Positions 1-9,324 are shown, counted from the first letter of the stretch. The stretch is DNA of 64,000 bases from CAYUYV01 sp964561475 (GCA_964561475.1 CAZLPU010000019.1:4754-68753); one strand, 5' to 3'. Notes: generated by a model from the sequence alone, not told the origin. Numbers and translations: made by a program.

Positions 1-136
1 GGTCCTGGGGCTGATCCCCAATCTGATGCGGCTGCTGCCAGCCGGGCCGCCGCAAGGGTTCCGGTGCCGGTCCCGGCGTTTGGGCCCGGGGATCGTTACC
101 CTGTTCGTCGTCCTGCTCCCGGTCCGACCGGATCAT
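1..136 (-). CDS. 5' end of an unknown protein, runs off the left edge
   Basis: An ATG at 136 on the minus strand has AAGGAG nine bases upstream and opens a frame without stops to the window edge, giving about 45 residues (starts MIRSDREQDDEQG). The visible part is hydrophilic, rich in Gln, Pro, Asp and Arg, with no signal peptide, so it is probably a cytosolic N-terminus. It lies 47 bases downstream of the DsbA-like gene on the same strand and could be its operon partner. Too little is present for a family call. Confidence 0.5.
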   Translation of the reverse strand, partial: MIRSDREQDDEQGNDPRAQTPGPAPEPLRRPGWQQPHQIGDQPQD

Positions 137-183
137 GGGGGCCAGCTCCTTCGTGTTTTTCAGGCCTGGGGTGGTCAATCCAC

Positions 184-810
184 CTAGTGGTCCGGCTCGG
201 ACGGGTCACTGCGTGCCGAAAGCGCCCAATCCACCAATGGCAACCGGTCATTGCCGAAATACATGTCGGTTCCGTCAATGAACATGGTTGGCGAGCCGAA
301 ACCGCCTCGGTCGATCAGGTCCTGGGTGTTCGCCTTGAGCGTATCTTTGACCGATGGGCTGGCCATGGCCTTATCCATCTCCGCCGGATCGAGGCCCGCG
401 CCCGTTGCCAGATCATGCAACACCTCAGGCTGGGAAATGTCCCGGTCCGCCCCCCAATAGGCTTCAAAAGCCAGTCTGGCATAACTGGGGAGCGCATCCC
501 TCTCCTGGGCGGCGACACAGCCGCGCATCACGGAGACGGCCCGGACGGGAAAGACCGTGGGCCAGTTGATGGTGAGACCATAGGCCCGGGCCCAATCCCG
601 CAGATCCTTGCGGCTGTAGGCGGCCTTGCGGGGATCGGGATTGGCGCGGGCTTCATAAACCCCGGCATTGACCGCATTGAACACGCCGCCGACCAGAATG
701 GGACGCCAGACAAGGGTTACCCCCCGGCGGTCGGTCAGCGCCTCGATTTGGGAAAAAGCCAGATATGTCCAGGGGCTGGACACATCGAAAAAGAATTCCA
801 GACGCGCCAT
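184..810 (-). CDS. DsbA-family / 2-hydroxychromene-2-carboxylate isomerase-like protein
   Basis: 208 residues with a thioredoxin-fold opening (FFFDVSSPWTYLAFSQ) in which the active-site position is Ser rather than CXXC, as in the HCCA isomerase and kappa-class GST group. A conserved C-terminal block (GSPTMFIDGTDMYFGNDRLP) and the usual length support the family. Such enzymes isomerise chromene carboxylates with glutathione or act as GST-like proteins; the substrate here is unknown, since no aromatic degradation genes are nearby. There is no signal peptide, so it is cytosolic. GGAAGGA lies just upstream of the ATG at 810 and supports the start. Confidence 0.85.
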   Translation of the reverse strand: MARLEFFFDVSSPWTYLAFSQIEALTDRRGVTLVWRPILVGGVFNAVNAGVYEARANPDPRKAAYSRKDLRDWARAYGLTINWPTVFPVRAVSVMRGCVAAQERDALPSYARLAFEAYWGADRDISQPEVLHDLATGAGLDPAEMDKAMASPSVKDTLKANTQDLIDRGGFGSPTMFIDGTDMYFGNDRLPLVDWALSARSDPSEPDH

Positions 811-1193
811 CCGGTCCTTCCCGTGTTCCCGCGCCGGACCCGGTGTCGGCCTTGAGGTCGCCTTGTGCCGGTCGCGGGACTGATCCTGCCGGGCACCTTA
901 GGGCATGCCCCCGATGGCGTCGACCGTATTGGGCCGGGCGGCCCCGGCGCCTCTCCATCCTCCAACCGGATTTTGAGTCCCAATGCGGCACGCCGGGGCT
1001 GGCATGGTTCGTGCTGCATCCGGTGCGAACCTGTGTCCTTGGGCGCTCGGGAACGTCAGCCCGGCCGAGGACAAGTGATCGGAAAAGAACGGTTTGAGGC
1101 ATGGCATCGGGCCGGGCGGCGTTATCGCCCTGTCCATGCCTCGTCCTCATAGTAGGACGCGGGATTGAGCAACGGTGCGGGTCTTCGGGGACG
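811..1193. other. Intergenic region between divergent genes
   Basis: 383 bases between the start of the isomerase-like gene and the start of the PAS_5 gene. Frames open here on both strands are continuations or shadows without a recognisable product. The region must hold the promoters of both neighbours, but I see no convincing -35/-10 pair or long inverted repeat. Confidence 0.4.
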
Positions 1194-1973
1194 ATGCAGA
1201 ATACCAAAACGAAAACCGTTTATGACTATTGGACGGGCTTGAAGGGGGACCGGCCAGCGCCCGCGCGCCGGGATGTCTCCCCCCGGGGCCTGAGGGCGAC
1301 CCTGCCCTTTGTCTTCATCGCCGAGCGCCTGGAACCGGATCTGACCGTGTTCCGCCTCGCGGGCACGGGTCTGTGTGAACGGTACGGGCGGGAGTTGCGG
1401 GACCACAGCATCGAGGCCATCTGGTCCCACGCGGACCGTCCGGCGGTCCGGGAACTGATCGACCGGGTGCTGACCAAGCCGGCGCCGGGATTGATCGCCT
1501 TCCGGGCCGAGACCGTCGACCGGCGCGGGATCACCGGAGAAATGCTGCTTCTGCCCCTCAGTGACGATCAGACACCCCCTGACCATCAGTATCATGAGGG
1601 GTTTGCATCCGGCATGCACACCGGTCAGACCTGCCGGAAGCTGCTGGGCTGCGCCTTCGCCACCCAAAGCACGGCCTCCCTGGGTCAACGGCCCCTGGTC
1701 CACCAGACCGTCGTCAGCGCCCGGCTTCTCCAGGATGGAGAACCGCTGCTCCACGCCATCCCCCCATCTGCCGCCGGGGCGGTGACCGGCCCCCTCAACC
1801 GGGCGGGTCCCCATCCAAGCCCTCAGCCCCACATTGCTGTGAACCAGCCACAGAACACTCTTGCTCCTGCAAAACGGACAGGCGCGCCGAACCATCTGCG
1901 GTTGGTCGTGTCGAATGACTGGATCGAGGACGCTGATCCTGGCCAGTCCCAGGAATCCTGTTCCAGGGCCTGA
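1194..1973 (+). CDS. PAS_5-family (PF07310-type) PAS domain protein
   Basis: 259 residues. The first two thirds have the layout of alphaproteobacterial PAS_5 proteins: YDYWTGLKGDRPAPARRDVSP, then FRLAGTGLCERYGRELRD, and CRKLLGC...LGQRPL in the second half. The C-terminus contains HLRLVVSND, typical of the family's ending. These proteins are cytosolic with an undefined sensory or regulatory role. An in-frame opening exists from 1101, but the ATG at 1194 (MQNTKTKTVYDYW) gives the family's usual N-terminus. High GC at third codon positions runs to the end, so the divergent C-terminal half is coding and not frameshifted. Confidence 0.8.
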   Translation: MQNTKTKTVYDYWTGLKGDRPAPARRDVSPRGLRATLPFVFIAERLEPDLTVFRLAGTGLCERYGRELRDHSIEAIWSHADRPAVRELIDRVLTKPAPGLIAFRAETVDRRGITGEMLLLPLSDDQTPPDHQYHEGFASGMHTGQTCRKLLGCAFATQSTASLGQRPLVHQTVVSARLLQDGEPLLHAIPPSAAGAVTGPLNRAGPHPSPQPHIAVNQPQNTLAPAKRTGAPNHLRLVVSNDWIEDADPGQSQESCSRA

Positions 1974-1983
1974 ACGGTTGCGC

Positions 1984-3084
1984 CTATAACGCCACAGCGA
2001 TGCCCATCAGGCCGAAATTGTGGCGTCCTTCCTGGCCTTTGAATTCATCGGACCGGCTCACATAGCTGTAGCTGAACCGGACCCTGCCACTTTCCACCAC
2101 GACGCCCGCACTGACATCATGGACGAACCGTTCCGGATCCACTCCGGGGCTGTCCCTGAATGTGTTGCCCTCGATGAACAGATTGCGCCCTACCCCTCTG
2201 GCGTGGGCGGAGGCGAACACATACCAGCCAGGACCGTCTTTTCGCGGTTCGAAAAAGCCCGTGGACAGAGCAGCGGCGCCGTGGCGGGGCGCGCCCCCAT
2301 CCACCCGGAGGTTATGCCCAAGGCGCAGTTCCGCTCCGGCGCTGGCTTGAACGAACGCATTGCCCAGGGCCACCCGGGTCACGGGACGCACATCTGCGGC
2401 AAGGGTGCCCCGCTGGCCAGAATCGGAAGGGGCTTTGAACAGGGACCAGGCAGGCCAGGTGCGCTGCCAGGCGAACTGGAGCGTCACTTCGTTGCCAAGC
2501 TGATTATCCCAACCTTCCGGAAGCGGATCGTCGATGAACCGGTGCCATTCCCTTTGAAGGGGTTCAGCCTGGGCCAGGGGGCCGACCACGCCAAGGGACA
2601 GGTGAAGCGTGTCGACCGTCTCCCTATGACGGACACTGATGTCGTAGGAGGTCCGGAGCCAGCCCGCCCACGGATGATCCTTGGGCTGGGACTCGGCGAC
2701 GGTGATATTGTCCGGCGTGAAAAAGGAGTGGGCGATAGCGAACCGTTCCGCGGTGAAATCTCTCTGCCCCTCATCGCCGAACAGGGACCGGCCCAGCCAG
2801 AGACCCAGGACCGAGAGGTCTGCCTCGCTTTGTTCGAAAGACACCTGGATCGCGGAGGAATAATACCGGTCCGTGACGCCTCCTTCCCGGGGGGCGAAAA
2901 AGTCGTTTTCCACCGTCACGTTGACGGCCTGGCCCGCCCGGGCGGGGTCAGCGCCCGTTACGGTTACCGTTGCGAGGGCGATGATGAAGCCGATCGCCAG
3001 GAATTTGGGAAAAATCAATGAACCGGAAGCGCGTAAATCTGCGGCCGCATCCATATACTTTGGTGAGCCAGCACCGCTGACCAT
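1984..3084 (-). CDS. LpxR-like lipid A deacylase (DUF2219 family), outer membrane
   Basis: 366 residues. A signal segment (FLAIGFIIALATVTVTG) is followed by an outer-membrane barrel of the LpxR/DUF2219 family. Recognisable are the N-terminal Asn-Asp pair in VENDFFAPREG, the block REWHRFIDDPLPEGWDNQLG carrying the expected His, and many alternating beta segments to the C-terminus. LpxR enzymes remove the 3'-acyloxyacyl group from lipid A using calcium. The longer open frame is not used: the ATG at 3084 follows GGGAGG by seven bases. It converges on the PAS_5 gene with a 10-base gap. Enzymatic activity is inferred from the family. Confidence 0.8.
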   Translation of the reverse strand: MVSGAGSPKYMDAAADLRASGSLIFPKFLAIGFIIALATVTVTGADPARAGQAVNVTVENDFFAPREGGVTDRYYSSAIQVSFEQSEADLSVLGLWLGRSLFGDEGQRDFTAERFAIAHSFFTPDNITVAESQPKDHPWAGWLRTSYDISVRHRETVDTLHLSLGVVGPLAQAEPLQREWHRFIDDPLPEGWDNQLGNEVTLQFAWQRTWPAWSLFKAPSDSGQRGTLAADVRPVTRVALGNAFVQASAGAELRLGHNLRVDGGAPRHGAAALSTGFFEPRKDGPGWYVFASAHARGVGRNLFIEGNTFRDSPGVDPERFVHDVSAGVVVESGRVRFSYSYVSRSDEFKGQEGRHNFGLMGIAVAL

Positions 3085-3165
3085 GGTTTTGCCTCCCGCC
3101 CCGTAACCTTTCCAATGGTTGGTAGCACAGTGGCTTAGCCTTGTCCCTGCCTTCCATGGCGCGAT

Positions 3166-3486
3166 TGTGCGTTGCCGGGGGCGGAGGTCCTCGACACCAT
3201 CGCCACATTCATCGCCAAATTCATCTCCGCTGGCCATGAAACCACCGCCGGCGCGCTCACCTGGGCCTTCTATGTACTGGCCCAGGACCAGACCCTTCAG
3301 GACGCCCCCAGACCCTTCAGGACGCCTTGGCGAGGGAGACGGATGCCTTCACGGATGCCTTCACAGGGCAGAGAGCAATCCGGAACCGGTCCTGCCCCTG
3401 ACCATGCGTGTTCTGAAGGAAGCTCTGCGCCTCCTTCTCTCTGCGCCGGACTTGATAGAGGACGGGCCACGCGGGACCGCATGAGT
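3166..3486 (+). pseudogene. Cytochrome P450 remnant (I-helix and K-helix only)
   Basis: One frame encodes DTIATFIAKFISAGHETTAG, the oxygen-binding I-helix with the AGHETT signature, followed by WAFYVLAQDQTLQDA. Another frame shortly after encodes LPLTMRVLKEALRLL, the K-helix with its KExxR motif. Between them a 20-base unit is tandemly duplicated (3289-3308 and 3309-3328). Removing one copy continues the first frame as LARETDAFTDAFTG; a second frameshift lies at about 3363-3375. A 12-base in-frame duplication (GGATGCCTTCAC) is also present. The N-terminal half and the haem-binding cysteine loop are absent, so this is a dead fragment. Confidence 0.85.
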
Positions 3487-3634
3487 TGAGGAGTAGGGGC
3501 CTTCCGGCACGCATGGCCCGACGCCCGATATTTTTATCAGTGCAGAGATGAAATGAGTCGGGATGGAATGAGCTGGGATGAAATGAGCCGGGACGATGGG
3601 GCCGCCTGCCCCGCGCCCGACATAAGCCCTCGGG

Positions 3635-4114
3635 TCACTCCTCCCTGCCACCTCCGGCTGCCACCACTGGCGGCATTTCCGATGCGGGGGGAGCCAGGGC
3701 CGGGGCTTCCGGCGGCGGTGCGGTGAGGATCGCGGGCATGCGGACCCGGCGTTCATAGGCCGGCGGCATGGGCAGGCTCTCCCCGGCCACCGGGTCAAGG
3801 ACATCCCGGCTCAGGTCGGCGCGCAGGCGTAGCATGTCCATCCGGGCCATGACGGCGTCCCGGTCCGCCTTGCTCAAGGTGTCCCGTTTCTCAGGCCCTT
3901 GGCCGAGGGCGGGATAGGGATCCTCGGACGGGGGCACCTGGGCCGCCGGATCCAAGGTCTTGGAGCAACCAGCCAGACCCAGGGCCAGACCCACGGTCAG
4001 ACCACACAGGATGGCCATGGGGGTAACGGAACCCGTCAGCCGTCGGACAGGGGCGACCATGGGGTCCCGGTGTCCCGGCTGAGTGGTCGCACGGCAAGAG
4101 AGGCTTCGCGTCAC
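3635..4114 (-). CDS. Small lipoprotein of unknown function
   Basis: Up to 159 residues with a lipoprotein signal (AILCGLTVGLALGLAGC, lipobox LAGC), then a Pro-rich hydrophilic region of about 105 residues and an Ala/Pro-rich tail. It starts with GTG overlapping the TGA of the L,D-transpeptidase gene (GTGA), so the two are translationally coupled; an internal ATG (MVAPVRRL) is an alternative start. No family is recognised. The coupling suggests an accessory protein for the transpeptidase at the cell envelope. Confidence 0.65.
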   Translation of the reverse strand: MTRSLSCRATTQPGHRDPMVAPVRRLTGSVTPMAILCGLTVGLALGLAGCSKTLDPAAQVPPSEDPYPALGQGPEKRDTLSKADRDAVMARMDMLRLRADLSRDVLDPVAGESLPMPPAYERRVRMPAILTAPPPEAPALAPPASEMPPVVAAGGGREE

Positions 4115-5331
4115 AGCACTTCCTGTTCGAGATCGTCAATGACAAGCAGCACCCGGTAACCCGGTTCAACCACCAGCCGTCCTTCATCATCGCGCATCAT
4201 CACACCATCCTTGCGCGTATACCCCGAGACGGGATGCCGAGGAAAGTCCGGGACATAGCCCTCATAGCCCTCGCGGACCCGTTCGAACAGTTCCTCGGCA
4301 TGGGCGAGAGACAGGCGCACACAGCCACCGGAGGCCCTCCGGCCCAGGAACCGCTCATACCGCCGGCTTGCCGCATGAATGGCGTAGCCGGATTTACGGG
4401 TTCTGTAATCGTAATCGAAGAACATGGCGAAAGGCATGGGCGCGCCGTTCCACTGATAGGACCGCACGAACCGGTACATGCGGTTCTCATCAAGACGGAA
4501 CAGGCCCGTGGGCGTATTGGTGAAATAACGCTCCCGCCGTTCCCGACCGGTGGACACCAGCCAACGGTCGGTGAGTTCCACGGTCATGGGGGTCAGGGCA
4601 GGCTTGACCTCGTCCGGCGCCACCCCGGGAAAGCCCGCGAGGGAGACGGCGGATGGGGTGCTCCCCCGCTCAAAGGGCTCCGGCTCTTCGGTTGGCTGGG
4701 GATCCTCACGGGGCTCGGGTTCTGCCGCGGGCTGGGGCTCGTCAGCGGCTGCTGGCGCTTGATCCGCCGACCCCGCCTCTTCGGGATCGGGCGATTCGGG
4801 CTCCGGTAACTCGGGGTCCGGCTCAGGCGTGACCGGAGCCGGGGGCGGTGGCGGAAAGATCCGGGTGCCGGCGCGGCGTTCGAAAATGAACATCTGCTGC
4901 GCCCAGATGCCGCGCTCGGCCTTGTTCACGTAAAGGAAGAGATCGAAGTACGGCCGCAACTCTTCGGGAACCAACTCCAGCATGCGCGACTGGGGGCTGT
5001 AGGCCAGATCGTCCGGACCGAATGGCAGGGCGTAGGGTTCCTGCTCCAGGAACCGTTTGGGCGGATAGGGCTTGAGATCCGGCTCGGCAATGAGATTGGC
5101 GAAAATCTCGTCCCGGGTCATGAGGTCTTCCAGGGGCGGCGGGGCTTTGCGGCGCCCCTGTTCCTCCTGGGTCGCTCGGCGCTCTGATTCGGCTTCGAGC
5201 ACGGTCTTCTGGGCTACAACGCTTCCACTGGTTGCAAACCAGCAGACGGCCACCATTATGCCAAGACGATAGCCTAGAAGTCTGGGTGAAGCAGAGGATG
5301 AAGACGCTGTGGGATCTGTCCGCCGAGCCAT
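4111..5331 (-). CDS. L,D-transpeptidase (YkuD domain), exported
   Basis: 406 residues. A signal/anchor segment (LLGYRLGIMVAVCWFATSG) is followed by a charged segment, a Pro/Glu-rich linker of about 60 residues (repeated PEPE/EEPEP-like stretches) and a C-terminal YkuD catalytic domain. This has YAIHAASRRYERF and ASGGCVRLSLAHAEELFERV, the Cys being the nucleophile. The family forms 3-3 crosslinks in peptidoglycan or attaches lipoproteins. The ATG at 5331 is preceded by GAGGAG; an upstream TTG has less support. It forms a coupled pair with the downstream lipoprotein gene. Confidence 0.88.
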   Translation of the reverse strand: MARRTDPTASSSSASPRLLGYRLGIMVAVCWFATSGSVVAQKTVLEAESERRATQEEQGRRKAPPPLEDLMTRDEIFANLIAEPDLKPYPPKRFLEQEPYALPFGPDDLAYSPQSRMLELVPEELRPYFDLFLYVNKAERGIWAQQMFIFERRAGTRIFPPPPPAPVTPEPDPELPEPESPDPEEAGSADQAPAAADEPQPAAEPEPREDPQPTEEPEPFERGSTPSAVSLAGFPGVAPDEVKPALTPMTVELTDRWLVSTGRERRERYFTNTPTGLFRLDENRMYRFVRSYQWNGAPMPFAMFFDYDYRTRKSGYAIHAASRRYERFLGRRASGGCVRLSLAHAEELFERVREGYEGYVPDFPRHPVSGYTRKDGVMMRDDEGRLVVEPGYRVLLVIDDLEQEVL

Positions 5332-5627
5332 CGTACCGTTTCTCCTCGTGCCGCTTAGAACCAAGCATTGACCGGGTGATCACCGTCTGGGCGGCAATTG
5401 TAACCCGGTATCAGACCCTCATGATTGCGCGCGAAGCGCCGGCAAACGTCAAGGGCATTAATGAATTGGTGATCTTCCTGAACGGTGATCCATGTTGTGA
5501 CATAATCAAAAGCGTTGGGCTGGGCCGTTCAGAACGGGATGGGAACGGTCGGCCCAATGCGGGCCACTGCCCTTGGTATCTGGGGTTCTCCGCACCGGGC
5601 AGGCCGCCGAAGAAGGAACAATAAGCC
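5332..5627 (+). promoter_or_regulatory. Upstream region of the PHA synthase gene with a stem-loop
   Basis: 296 bases between divergent genes. A possible -10 element (CATAAT, about 5501-5506) is followed by an interrupted inverted repeat: TGGGCCG at 5521-5527 pairs with CGGCCCA at 5550-5556, with further GTTC/GAAC pairing inside. The hairpin would lie in the 5' leader of the synthase mRNA. Regulatory function is inferred only from position. Confidence 0.35.
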
Positions 5628-8126
5628 GTGCAGACACGCAAACGGTCAGCCAGCAGTCAGGACAGCCCCGGAAGGCCAGCCGGTCCCTCCGGCAAGGCGG
5701 ATTACTCTTTGCAGGAACGGCCCATCGGACAGGAACGGCCATCGGGTCAGACCCGGCCGGTGCATGACTCCCTGGTCCATGATTCCCTGGCTGACGACTT
5801 CCATCTGGCACCACCCCTCAGCCCCGCCCAGCCTTTCGCGGATTACCAGGGCACGAAAGCCAAGCAGGCCGCTCCAGTTCCCCGGGCACAGGATGACGAT
5901 CTGGGCTTTGCCCGCAGCGCAGGGGGTAAAACCCCGCCAGTGATGCCCGCCCCGCCCCGGACCAACCCCATGGCGGAATGGGCCCGCCGCCTTGAACGGC
6001 CCCACAAGCACAAACAGCGTGCTACCGCGCTGCAGGGCGAGAGTTCTGTTTCCCCACCGACCACGGAGGCAAAAAGGACGGACACGGCGGAAGAACCGGC
6101 CATGGTCCCGCCCCTGGCGCCGCCCGCTCCCGAACCCAAAACCGACACACTGTTCGGCGGGCCAGACGAAGCCTCGGTCTGGACTCTGAAGGCCCCGGTC
6201 AAAGACAGCCCCGTCAGCCAGTCGCCCGAAACGGGCAAGGCGACACGGACCGAGCCGACCGAGACCGCCGCCGCCCCCAAACCGCAGCAAAAGGCGCAAA
6301 GCCAGGACGGGGCGAAGACACAACCGGGCACCACGCCGTCCCCTGCGGATATTCCCCTGCCGGATCCTTTCACTTTCGCGCGCAATCTGGGTGCGGTGGC
6401 CTACCAGGCCCAGTCCCTTCTGCGTGATGTCCTGGTCCAGCAGCAGGAGCCATCCCGCCGGGCCAATACCGATCCCTTCAATATCAGCGGGCCGTTCACC
6501 GACTTCATGGGCCAGATGATGGGGGACCCGGTAAGACTGGTCCGCTCCCAGATGGATTTGTGGCAGGCCCAGGCCGGTCTGTGGCAGTCCATGTGGTCCA
6601 GGGCCCTGGGGCATCCCACGGAACCGGTGGTGGAACCGGAGCCGGGCGACAAGCGCTGGAAAAATCCGGAATGGTCGGAAAATGCCGTTTTCGACTTCAT
6701 CAAGCAGAGCTATCTGATCACGTCGAAATGGATGGTGGACACGGTGTCCCAGGCGGACGGTTTCGAGCCCCACGCCAAGGACCAGCTCACCTTTTTCACG
6801 AAACAGATCACCGATGCGCTGTCCCCGGCCAATTTCGCCCTCACCAATCCGGAAGTCATCCGGGAGACCATGCGCACGAATGGGGAAAACCTGGTCAAGG
6901 GTTTCTCCAATCTGATGGACGACATGGACCGGGGGAACGGGCTGCCCTGGATCCGGCACACGGATCTCGGCAGTTTCCAGGTGGGCGGCAACATCGCCGC
7001 GACGCCCGGGTCGGTGGTCTATGAAAACGAACTGATGCAGCTCATCCAGTACAATCCGTCAACGGATGAAGTGCACGAACGCCCCCTGCTGATCGTGCCG
7101 CCCTGGATCAACAAGTACTACATTCTTGACCTGCGGGAGGAAAACTCCTTCGTCAAATGGGCGGTGGACCAGGGTCACACCGTGTTCGTGGTATCCTGGG
7201 CCAACCCCGATACGGGCCTGAGCGGATGCACCTTCGAGGATTATCTGCGCCTTGGCGTCCTGGATGCCCTCAACGCGATCACCGAGGCCACCGGCGCCCG
7301 GCAGGTCAATGCCATCGGCTACTGCATCGGGGGCACGCTCCTGTCGGCGGCCCTTGCATGGCTTGCGGCCCGGAACAGGGATCCGATCGCCTCGGCCACC
7401 TTCTTTGCCACCCAGGTCGATTTCTCCGAAGCCGGAGAGCTGAGCGTCTTCATCGATGAAAACCAGATCCGCGCCATTGACGAGCAGGTCAAGACCGAGG
7501 GGGGGTGTCTGGAAGGGGTGCATCTGGCGACCATCTTCAACATGCTGCGGGCCAATGATCTGATCTGGTCGTTCGTGGTGAACAATTATCTCCTGGGCCG
7601 GGATCCGCGCCGGTTCGACCTTCTGTACTGGAACGCGGATCAGACCCGCCTGCCCCGGGCCATGCTCTTGACCTATCTGCGGGACTGTTACCTGGACAAT
7701 CGGCTGGCCAAGGGGGAAATGACCCTTTTGAATGAGCGGATCGATCTGTCGAAGGTCAGGGTGCCGATCTATATTCAGTGCTCGAAGGATGACCACATTG
7801 CCCCAAGCCGCTCGGTGTACAAGGGCCGGTCGGCCTTTGGCGGACCGGTGCGCTTTGTCTGCGCGGGCAGCGGCCACATCGCCGGTGTGATCAATCCGCC
7901 CCAGGCGCAAAAATACCAGTACTGGACCAGTGACGGCGACGCGGCGGATTTTGACACTTGGCTCGAAAACGCCGACTGCACGCCTGGATCCTGGTGGCCG
8001 GACTGGAAAGCCTGGATGAGCAATCACAGCGGTCCCATGGTCCCCGCGCGTATCCCCGGCGAAGGCGTGCTCGACGTGATCGAACCGGCGCCGGGCTCCT
8101 ACGTCCGGGTGCGCAGCGCCTGGTGA
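5628..8126 (+). CDS. phaC: Class I poly(R)-hydroxyalkanoate synthase with a long N-terminal extension
   Basis: 832 residues; class I synthases are usually about 580-600. The C-terminal 600 residues carry the whole synthase: lipase-like box GYCIGG with nucleophile Cys566, catalytic Asp in CSKDDHIAP (about 721/722) and His750 in GSGHIAG. The first 230 residues are Pro/Ala/Gln-rich, low in complexity and probably disordered. The start is GTG after AAGGA; an internal ATG at 5943 would still leave an extension. The enzyme polymerises hydroxyacyl-CoA on storage granules. No phaA, phaB or phasin gene is nearby. Confidence 0.93.
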   Translation: MQTRKRSASSQDSPGRPAGPSGKADYSLQERPIGQERPSGQTRPVHDSLVHDSLADDFHLAPPLSPAQPFADYQGTKAKQAAPVPRAQDDDLGFARSAGGKTPPVMPAPPRTNPMAEWARRLERPHKHKQRATALQGESSVSPPTTEAKRTDTAEEPAMVPPLAPPAPEPKTDTLFGGPDEASVWTLKAPVKDSPVSQSPETGKATRTEPTETAAAPKPQQKAQSQDGAKTQPGTTPSPADIPLPDPFTFARNLGAVAYQAQSLLRDVLVQQQEPSRRANTDPFNISGPFTDFMGQMMGDPVRLVRSQMDLWQAQAGLWQSMWSRALGHPTEPVVEPEPGDKRWKNPEWSENAVFDFIKQSYLITSKWMVDTVSQADGFEPHAKDQLTFFTKQITDALSPANFALTNPEVIRETMRTNGENLVKGFSNLMDDMDRGNGLPWIRHTDLGSFQVGGNIAATPGSVVYENELMQLIQYNPSTDEVHERPLLIVPPWINKYYILDLREENSFVKWAVDQGHTVFVVSWANPDTGLSGCTFEDYLRLGVLDALNAITEATGARQVNAIGYCIGGTLLSAALAWLAARNRDPIASATFFATQVDFSEAGELSVFIDENQIRAIDEQVKTEGGCLEGVHLATIFNMLRANDLIWSFVVNNYLLGRDPRRFDLLYWNADQTRLPRAMLLTYLRDCYLDNRLAKGEMTLLNERIDLSKVRVPIYIQCSKDDHIAPSRSVYKGRSAFGGPVRFVCAGSGHIAGVINPPQAQKYQYWTSDGDAADFDTWLENADCTPGSWWPDWKAWMSNHSGPMVPARIPGEGVLDVIEPAPGSYVRVRSAW

Positions 8127-8159
8127 GGGCCGGCTTGACTTGATCCCTCCGTGGGCGGC

Positions 8160-8975
8160 CTACCAGGCGAGAAAGACAATGAAAACCGCCAGGGCGATGA
8201 CGATCCAGAATGCCAGTTCACGGATCATGAGCCGGCGGCTCAGCGTCTGAAGGGCGCTGGGATCCTCAAGCTGCCATTGGGCCGCCTGCTCCTTCGACAA
8301 GGGGGCATGGCGGTCGCGCCACCGGTTGACCTCATCGGCAAAAGCCTGGGCGGTGTCGTACGATCCGCCGAGAGAGAATGTGCTCAGGGGAATGCAGACA
8401 TCCGCGCCGGGAATGTGGGGAATGTCCTTGCGTCCGTGATGAGCCAGCCGCTCGGAGGCTTCCCGGGCATAGGCCACGGCGAAGCGGCGGGGGAACAGCC
8501 GCAGACGGACTGTCGCCACGCCGAACCGGCCCAGAGATTCCCAGGCCCAGATCCGGCGGCGCATCAGGGTCACCACCGCAAGACCTTCCGGGGCGAGGAT
8601 GATCATGGGCAGCCCGGCGACAATACTGACCACGGGGACGATCAGCGCACCCGCGCACAGGATCAGCGCACCATAAAGGGCCAGCCGCCTGTCCGGGTCA
8701 TCCCCCAGCACAAGCCAGACCAGCAGGGTCAGGATCAAGGCACTGATGATTTTCATCACCTGGCGGCGGACAGGAGCACGGATGATATGCTGATGGGGCG
8801 CGCCGGCCCTTTCGGATCCTGTGCCGGTGATGGTGTCACTGGGCACCAGGGGCGCTGTCGCGGACGGCATTCCCGGCATGGACAGCCCCTCGCCCGCCCA
8901 ATCAGCCTCCCGAACCTGCGAACCTGTCTCCGGAACTTGAGTCCCAAGCGACAGGCGTGGCGCCCGATCGTCCAT
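8160..8975 (-). CDS. Membrane protein of unknown function
   Basis: 271 residues. A hydrophilic N-terminus of about 70 residues is followed by two hydrophobic segments (MKIISALILTLLVWLVLG and ALYGALILCAGALIVPVVSI), a soluble domain of about 130 residues and a C-terminal helix (LAFWIVIALAVFIVFLAW). The middle (IILAPEGLAVVTLMRRRIWA, later CIPLSTFSLGG) resembles bacterial PH-like membrane proteins in layout, but I cannot name a family. The ATG at 8975 has GGGAGGGCGGAG upstream, so the longer frame is not used. It converges on phaC. Confidence 0.6.
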   Translation of the reverse strand: MDDRAPRLSLGTQVPETGSQVREADWAGEGLSMPGMPSATAPLVPSDTITGTGSERAGAPHQHIIRAPVRRQVMKIISALILTLLVWLVLGDDPDRRLALYGALILCAGALIVPVVSIVAGLPMIILAPEGLAVVTLMRRRIWAWESLGRFGVATVRLRLFPRRFAVAYAREASERLAHHGRKDIPHIPGADVCIPLSTFSLGGSYDTAQAFADEVNRWRDRHAPLSKEQAAQWQLEDPSALQTLSRRLMIRELAFWIVIALAVFIVFLAW

Positions 8976-9324
8976 TGCTCCGCCCTCCCTCTCATGGGCT
9001 CCTGGTCCGGTCTGCCCCGAGGGCACACGACCCAAAAGGACAGACTGGCCCGGGGCTGGGCCCCCACCCAGCCGCTCAGTCTATACGAGCCAGCCCGCCT
9101 TCCAAGCCCCGGCATTTTCCATCCCGCCTTTGAGCCTTGCTTTCAGACGTGCCACACTCTCTCGTTATGTCCGGCACACGTTTATGTCAGGCAAGGGGAC
9201 AATAGCGGCCCTCGTCGTCTTGAGCGTGCACCCTGGTTCCGGCAAATCTTAAGCAATGACATAAGCCCCGCGAGGCAGGCGGCCATCTCCCAGCGACAGG
9301 CGTGATGCAGACAGGAGAGACGGA
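8976..9324. other. Intergenic region between divergent genes
   Basis: 349 bases between the membrane protein start and the gamma-glutamyltranspeptidase start. Promoters for both must lie here. I find no gene, strong hairpin or recognisable operator; GGAGAG directly precedes the ggt ATG. Confidence 0.35.

Noticed and set aside
64..855. 263-codon plus-strand frame at the left edge
   Set aside because: It lies opposite the isomerase-like gene; its translation has no family features, while the minus strand has a full family match with a ribosome binding site.
1122..1895. 257-codon minus-strand frame opposite the PAS_5 gene
   Set aside because: Shadow of the PAS_5 coding frame, which has motifs, family C-terminus and GC-rich third positions.
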